Part shown: positions 7,819-11,575 of the stretch, one piece after another
Position numbering within the stretch: position 1 is the first letter of the stretch
Layout: every line of letters begins with the position of its first letter
From: Chloroflexota bacterium
GTDB lineage: Bacteria > Chloroflexota > Dehalococcoidia > GIF9 > UBA5629
DNA: 11,575 nt
Assembly (NCBI GenBank): GCA_026389695.1
Contig: JAPLHI010000114.1
Location: forward strand, 1-11,575
Direction: 5' to 3'
Translations under genes and position numbers: made by a program
Notes under the pieces: generated by a model
Seen by the model: only the letters and a program-made list of their open reading frames with translations
The model's database searches: none
What the model was told of the DNA's origin: nothing

Positions 7819-8913
7819 TTGAAATACCTTGTTGCTGTCTTACCCGGTGACGGTGTCGGACCGGATGTGGTTAACGAGGCTATACGCACGCTCAATGCGG
7901 TGGGACGGCGTTTCAACCACGAGTTCCAATACAAGTTCGGCCTGATAGGCGGCATTTCCATAGATAAGCACGGGCGAGCCCTGACCCAGGAAACACTGCA
8001 GATGTGCAGCGAATGTAACGCCGTGCTGCTGGGAGCGGTTGGAGGTCCCAAGTGGGATAACCCTCAGGCAAAGGCAAGACCTGAAGATGGTTTGCTTACT
8101 ATCAGGAAAGAGCTGGACCTCTATGCCAACTTGAGGCCGGTTAAAATGCTCCCCATGATGGAAAACTCGACGTCATTGAAACCTGAGATCGTGAGGGGAG
8201 TGGATTTAATAGTTGTACGTGAATTAACCGGAGGCCTGTATTTCGGCAAACCTAAAAAAAGATGGATCACCAAGTCAGGCGCCAGGCGCGCGGTGGATTC
8301 CATGGTATATACGGAAAAGGAAATCGACCGTCTTATACGGGTTGGCTGGGAGATTGCGCTGAAACGCAGGAAAAAGCTTACCTCCGTGGACAAGGCCAAT
8401 GTACTGGAGTCTTCCCGTTTGTGGAGGCAAATAGCACTTGAGATATCGGCAGAATACCCCCAGGTGAAGCTCGACAGCATGCTGGTCGATGCCTGCGCCA
8501 TGCGGTTGATACAGAATCCCACTTATTTCGACGTAATCGTTACGGAAAATACGTTCGGTGACATACTTACTGACGAAGCTTCCCTGCTCAGCGGCTCCAT
8601 GGGCATGCTGCCCTCGGCCAGCCTTGCCGGTATACCCGAAGGTAAAAACCCCAGGGCCTTCGGTTTATATGAACCCATTCATGGCAGCGCGCCGGATATA
8701 GCCGGCTTGAATCAGGCAAACCCTATCGCCACAATCCTCAGCGCTGCCATGATGCTACATTATTCCTTCGGCCTCAGCCGGGAAGCCGCTGCAGTGGAAA
8801 GCGCCGTTTTGAAGGTGCTGGAGGAAGGCTACCGCAGCAAAGACATCATGTCCGCAGGAATGAAGCAGGTTGGCACAATCGAGATGGGAAAACTCATTGA
8901 GGAGAGTATTTAA
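7819..8913 (+). CDS. leuB: 3-isopropylmalate dehydrogenase
   Basis: LeuB oxidatively decarboxylates 3-isopropylmalate to 2-oxoisocaproate with NAD+, and in the citramalate route would convert beta-methylmalate to 2-oxobutyrate. I choose TTG 7819, one base after the leuD stop: GGGAG at 7805-7809 is 9 nt upstream and the protein then starts KYLVAVLPGDGVGPDV, matching the family. It is 364 aa. Substrate-binding arginines R96, R106 and R134 are present, Y140 lies in GGLYFG, K192 in SVDKANVLESSRLW, and metal-binding D224, D248 and D252 in DACAM and FGDILTDEAS. HGSAPDIAG (288-296) with D293 is the NAD+-selecting pattern, as against NADP+. The cimA start is 7 nt beyond the stop. Confidence 0.95.
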   Translation: MKYLVAVLPGDGVGPDVVNEAIRTLNAVGRRFNHEFQYKFGLIGGISIDKHGRALTQETLQMCSECNAVLLGAVGGPKWDNPQAKARPEDGLLTIRKELDLYANLRPVKMLPMMENSTSLKPEIVRGVDLIVVRELTGGLYFGKPKKRWITKSGARRAVDSMVYTEKEIDRLIRVGWEIALKRRKKLTSVDKANVLESSRLWRQIALEISAEYPQVKLDSMLVDACAMRLIQNPTYFDVIVTENTFGDILTDEASLLSGSMGMLPSASLAGIPEGKNPRAFGLYEPIHGSAPDIAGLNQANPIATILSAAMMLHYSFGLSREAAAVESAVLKVLEEGYRSKDIMSAGMKQVGTIEMGKLIEESI

Positions 8914-8920
8914 AGTTATT

Positions 8921-10531
8921 ATGGCCGTTAAGCGTGTCGATCTTTACGATACCACTTTAAGGGATGGCGCACAGCAGGAGGGCATATCCTTCACCGTCTC
9001 GGATAAATTAAAAATAGCGCAGAAGCTGGATGAACTCGGTATCAACTATATTGAGGGCGGCTGGCCCGGTTCCAACCCCAAGGATACGGAGTTTTTTGAG
9101 AAAGCTAAAAATTTAAAGCTTAAAAACGCTATTCTGGTAGCCTTCGGCAGCACGAGAAGAATTGATACCGATGTTAATACGGACACGGGCCTGAAGGCGC
9201 TGGTGAAGGCTGGAACCAGGGCAGTAAACATCGTGGGTAAAAGCTCGGACCGCCAGGTGACGCAGGTGCTCGAAACCAGCCTGGACAACAACCTTAAGAT
9301 CATCCGTGAATCGGTCGAGTTCCTCAAATCCAGGGGGCTGATTGTATTTTATGATGCCGAGCACTTCTTTGATGGATTCAAGGCCAATCCCGGTTATTCC
9401 ATTGATACTTTGCTGGCGGCCCAGCAGGGCGGCGCCGATTGTCTGGTGTTATGCGATACCAACGGAGGCACACTGCCTGTCGAGGTCGCGGATATCGTCC
9501 GGCAGGTCAAGAAGAAGCTGAATAAACCCCTGGGTATTCATGCCCATAACGATAGCGAAATGGCGGTGGCCAATTCACTGGCTGCCGTTGAGCAAGGGGT
9601 GCAACATGTTGAGGGTACTATCAACGGTTACGGGGAACGCTGCGGCAACGCCAACCTGTGCTCCATCATACCTGCGCTTAAATTAAAGATGGGATATCAA
9701 TGCATTACAGGCAAACAGCTTGCCAGGCTTACTGAGGCATCCCGTTTTGTAGCGGAAGTGGCCAATCTGCCTCCCAATTCTCACCTGCCGTATGTGGGCA
9801 TCAGCGCATTCTTACACAAGGCCGGCCTGCACGTATCAGCCATATCTAAGTGGGAAGAGAGCTATCAGCACATCGATCCTGAACTGGTTGGCAACAACCC
9901 CAAGGTGGTTGTTTCCGAGCTTTCAGGTAAAAGCAATATCATCTTCAAGGCCAGGGAGTTGGGAATTCCCATTCAACCCAGCGGCAAAGAAGCGCGCCGG
10001 ATCCTGGAACAGATCAAGGAATTGGAGAGCCTGGGCTTTCAGTATGAAGACGCCGACGCGTCTTTTGAGCTGCTGCTTCACCGGTCTCAGGCGGGTTATA
10101 AACCTCCCTTCGAGCTGGTCGACTACATGGTGGTGGTTGAGCGTCACCGCCGCCTGCCCGCACTTGGAGGCAAGGTAGAATTCCTCTCCGAAGCCACTAT
10201 CAAAGTTAAAATAGACGGCAAAATTATGCATACGGCTTCTGAGGGAAACGGCCCGGTGAACGCGCTCGACTTCGCCCTGCGCAAGGCTCTGCTTGAGTTT
10301 TATCCCGGCCTGGCAAAGGTCGATCTCATCGACTATAAGGTACGCATACTCGAGGGCAGCAGCGGCACGGGCTCTCAGGTCCGCGTTCTCATTGAGTCCA
10401 GTAACGGCAATGTGCAATGGAGGACGGTAGGCAGCTCTACAAACATTATCGAGGCCAGCTGGCTGGCGCTGTACGACAGTATGGAATACTTCCTGCTCAG
10501 GGTGAATAAAGACGCCAGGCGAAAGAAATAA
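8921..10531 (+). CDS. cimA: (R)-citramalate synthase
   Basis: CimA condenses pyruvate and acetyl-CoA to (R)-citramalate, opening a threonine-independent route to 2-oxobutyrate and isoleucine. The ATG at 8921 gives 536 aa; an open frame upstream overlaps leuB and lacks family similarity. The Shine-Dalgarno is weak (GGAGAG 14 nt upstream), so translation may rely on coupling to leuB, which ends 7 nt before. The barrel has LYDTTLRDGAQQEG (8-21; R14, D15), GGWPGSNPKD (46-55), IHAHND (206-211; H207, H209) and GYGERCGNANL (237-247; N243). FLHKAGLHVSAI lies at 297-308, and a LeuA-like C-terminal regulatory domain at about 405-530. The GGWPG/FGSTRR/YDAEHFFDG pattern marks the long CimA group and separates it from LeuA and homocitrate synthase. 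Substrate is inferred from family, not proven. Confidence 0.92.
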   Translation: MAVKRVDLYDTTLRDGAQQEGISFTVSDKLKIAQKLDELGINYIEGGWPGSNPKDTEFFEKAKNLKLKNAILVAFGSTRRIDTDVNTDTGLKALVKAGTRAVNIVGKSSDRQVTQVLETSLDNNLKIIRESVEFLKSRGLIVFYDAEHFFDGFKANPGYSIDTLLAAQQGGADCLVLCDTNGGTLPVEVADIVRQVKKKLNKPLGIHAHNDSEMAVANSLAAVEQGVQHVEGTINGYGERCGNANLCSIIPALKLKMGYQCITGKQLARLTEASRFVAEVANLPPNSHLPYVGISAFLHKAGLHVSAISKWEESYQHIDPELVGNNPKVVVSELSGKSNIIFKARELGIPIQPSGKEARRILEQIKELESLGFQYEDADASFELLLHRSQAGYKPPFELVDYMVVVERHRRLPALGGKVEFLSEATIKVKIDGKIMHTASEGNGPVNALDFALRKALLEFYPGLAKVDLIDYKVRILEGSSGTGSQVRVLIESSNGNVQWRTVGSSTNIIEASWLALYDSMEYFLLRVNKDARRKK

Positions 10532-10558
10532 AAGCCGCGGTTAGTGAACTGAAAAGAT

Positions 10559-10590
10559 AAAGGGGTGGCTTTTCAAGCCACCCCTTTCGA
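10559..10590. terminator. Bidirectional intrinsic terminator between cimA and the thiolase gene
   Basis: A perfect 13-bp stem pairs 10559-10571 with 10575-10587 around the 3-nt loop TTC; the core is GGGGTGGCTT/AAGCCACCCC. It begins 28 nt after the cimA stop and lies 26 nt beyond the thiolase stop on the other strand. Ts follow the stem on the plus strand, and the A-rich left flank gives a T-rich tail on the minus strand, so it can serve both converging transcripts. The rest of the 81-nt gap shows nothing further. Confidence 0.88.
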
Positions 10591-10612
10591 TTTACTTACG
10601 GTTGTTGTTTAA

Positions 10613-11575
10613 TTACTCGCTCTTGATAATGGCGGCTACGCCCTGTCCGCCACCTTCACACATGGTAGCGAGGCCATATTTGCCTTTCTTTTCCTTAAGT
10701 ATTCTGGCTAATGTGCCAACCAGCCTGATGCCGCTGGCGCCGAGGGGATGGCCGATTGCCATAGCGCCGCCGTGGACATTAACCTGGTCCCATTTCAAAC
10801 CGAACTCTTTGACCGCGTACAGTGAAACAACGGCGAAAGCTTCGTTAATCTCCCAGTAATCGATGTCCTTGGCCTGAAGCCCGGCGGCTTTCAGAGCCTT
10901 CTTGCTGGAAGGTACAGGTCCGGCGCCCATGATAGTGGGATCAACACCGGCCATGCCGAAGGATACGAAGCTGGCCATCGGTTTATAGCCCAGTTTCTTG
11001 GCTTTCTCTTTTGACATGATCAGCATGGCAGTAGCGCCCGCATTCAGCGGTGAGGCATTGCCCGCGGTGATGGTGCCATCGGGTTTGTAGGCTGGTTTCA
11101 AGCCGGACATTTGTTCCAGGGTAGTGTCGCCTCTTACCGCGGCATCATAATCATACATCTGTTTAGTGCCGTCCTGGAGGGTAATCTCAACAGGCATAAT
11201 CTCGCCTTTGAGCCATTCCTTGGACTGGGCAGCCAGCTGGTGGGACCTGAGGGCGAACTTGTCCATATCTTCCCTGCTGATACCGGCCATCTCCTGCAGC
11301 TTCTGAGCAGTAAAGCCCATGTTCATGGAGAACATGAGGTCGATTTTCTTGTATTGAGGATCATTGATCAACTTTTCAGAAAACGTGATGGCGCCGCCGC
11401 CACCCATGGGAATATGGGTCATATGCTCCTGGCCGCCGCAGAGGATAACATCCGCGTATCCACTGGCTATCGCCATAACACCGGTCCTCAAACCGGCAAG
11501 AGCAGAACCACACTGCTGGTCGACCTGCTGACTGGCGACTTCAAAGGGCAGGTCGGCAAAGAACGCGGGGAATTT
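10613..11575 (-). CDS. Acetyl-CoA acetyltransferase / 3-ketoacyl-CoA thiolase (N-terminus outside the window)
   Basis: The gene reads leftward and converges on the operon; 320 residues are visible, and about 70-75 N-terminal residues are missing beyond the right edge. Thiolases join two acetyl-CoA to acetoacetyl-CoA or cleave 3-ketoacyl-CoA in the reverse sense. The nucleophilic cysteine is in QQCGSALAGLR (codon 11510-11512). NEAFA (visible residues 244-248), GGAMAIGHPLGASG with the catalytic histidine (276), and CEGGGQG with the second cysteine (306) complete the active site. An internal TTG could be mistaken for a start, but the frame and the active-site cysteine continue upstream, so the true start is off the window. 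Chain-length preference cannot be told from this part. No link to the ilv-leu operon is evident. Confidence 0.93.
   Translation of the reverse strand, partial: KFPAFFADLPFEVASQQVDQQCGSALAGLRTGVMAIASGYADVILCGGQEHMTHIPMGGGGAITFSEKLINDPQYKKIDLMFSMNMGFTAQKLQEMAGISREDMDKFALRSHQLAAQSKEWLKGEIMPVEITLQDGTKQMYDYDAAVRGDTTLEQMSGLKPAYKPDGTITAGNASPLNAGATAMLIMSKEKAKKLGYKPMASFVSFGMAGVDPTIMGAGPVPSSKKALKAAGLQAKDIDYWEINEAFAVVSLYAVKEFGLKWDQVNVHGGAMAIGHPLGASGIRLVGTLARILKEKKGKYGLATMCEGGGQGVAAIIKSE

Noticed and set aside
8870..8920. Longer N-terminus for cimA beginning inside leuB.
   Set aside because: The extra 17 residues overlap leuB in another frame and do not match the family; the ATG at 8921 gives the usual AVKRVDLYDTTLRDG beginning.

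Overview
The window is almost entirely one long plus-strand operon for branched-chain amino acid biosynthesis: ilvD (5' part missing) - ilvB - ilvN - ilvC - leuA - an MgtC/SapB-family membrane gene - leuC - leuD - leuB - cimA. A strong hairpin terminator at about 10559-10590 closes it. Beyond that, a thiolase gene on the minus strand converges on the operon and runs off the right edge. No rRNA, tRNA, CRISPR array, insertion sequence or phage gene was seen.

Organism: the base composition is moderate, genes are packed tightly, TTG starts with good Shine-Dalgarno sequences are frequent, and leuA and cimA sit in the same ilv-leu cluster as the short two-subunit LeuC/LeuD. This suits an anaerobic bacterium. 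My best guess is Dehalococcoidia (Chloroflexota), with a deltaproteobacterial-type lineage as the alternative. This is inference from gene order and protein character, not from a marker gene.

Layout: 3-662 C-terminal part of dihydroxy-acid dehydratase; 682-2376 and 2404-2976 catalytic and regulatory subunits of acetohydroxyacid synthase; 3046-4032 ketol-acid reductoisomerase; 4064-4084 a hairpin just before leuA; 4099-5637 2-isopropylmalate synthase; 5634-6038 MgtC-like protein, overlapping leuA by 4 nt; 6063-7316 and 7317-7817 isopropylmalate isomerase subunits; 7819-8913 isopropylmalate dehydrogenase; 8921-10531 citramalate synthase; 10613-11575 thiolase on the minus strand. No gene-free stretch exceeds 81 nt.

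How it works together: IlvBN, IlvC and IlvD convert pyruvate (or pyruvate plus 2-oxobutyrate) to the 2-oxoacids of valine and isoleucine. LeuA, LeuCD and LeuB extend 2-oxoisovalerate to the leucine precursor. CimA makes citramalate from pyruvate and acetyl-CoA, and LeuCD/LeuB can process it to 2-oxobutyrate, so isoleucine can be made without threonine deaminase. Only the transaminase (IlvE) is missing from the window.

The points most worth a second look are the MgtC-like gene embedded in the operon, a non-canonical cofactor loop in IlvC, a likely pair of compensating indels near the left edge of ilvD, and the hairpin between ilvC and leuA. I see no wholly new system; most of the window is well-known metabolism in a compact arrangement.
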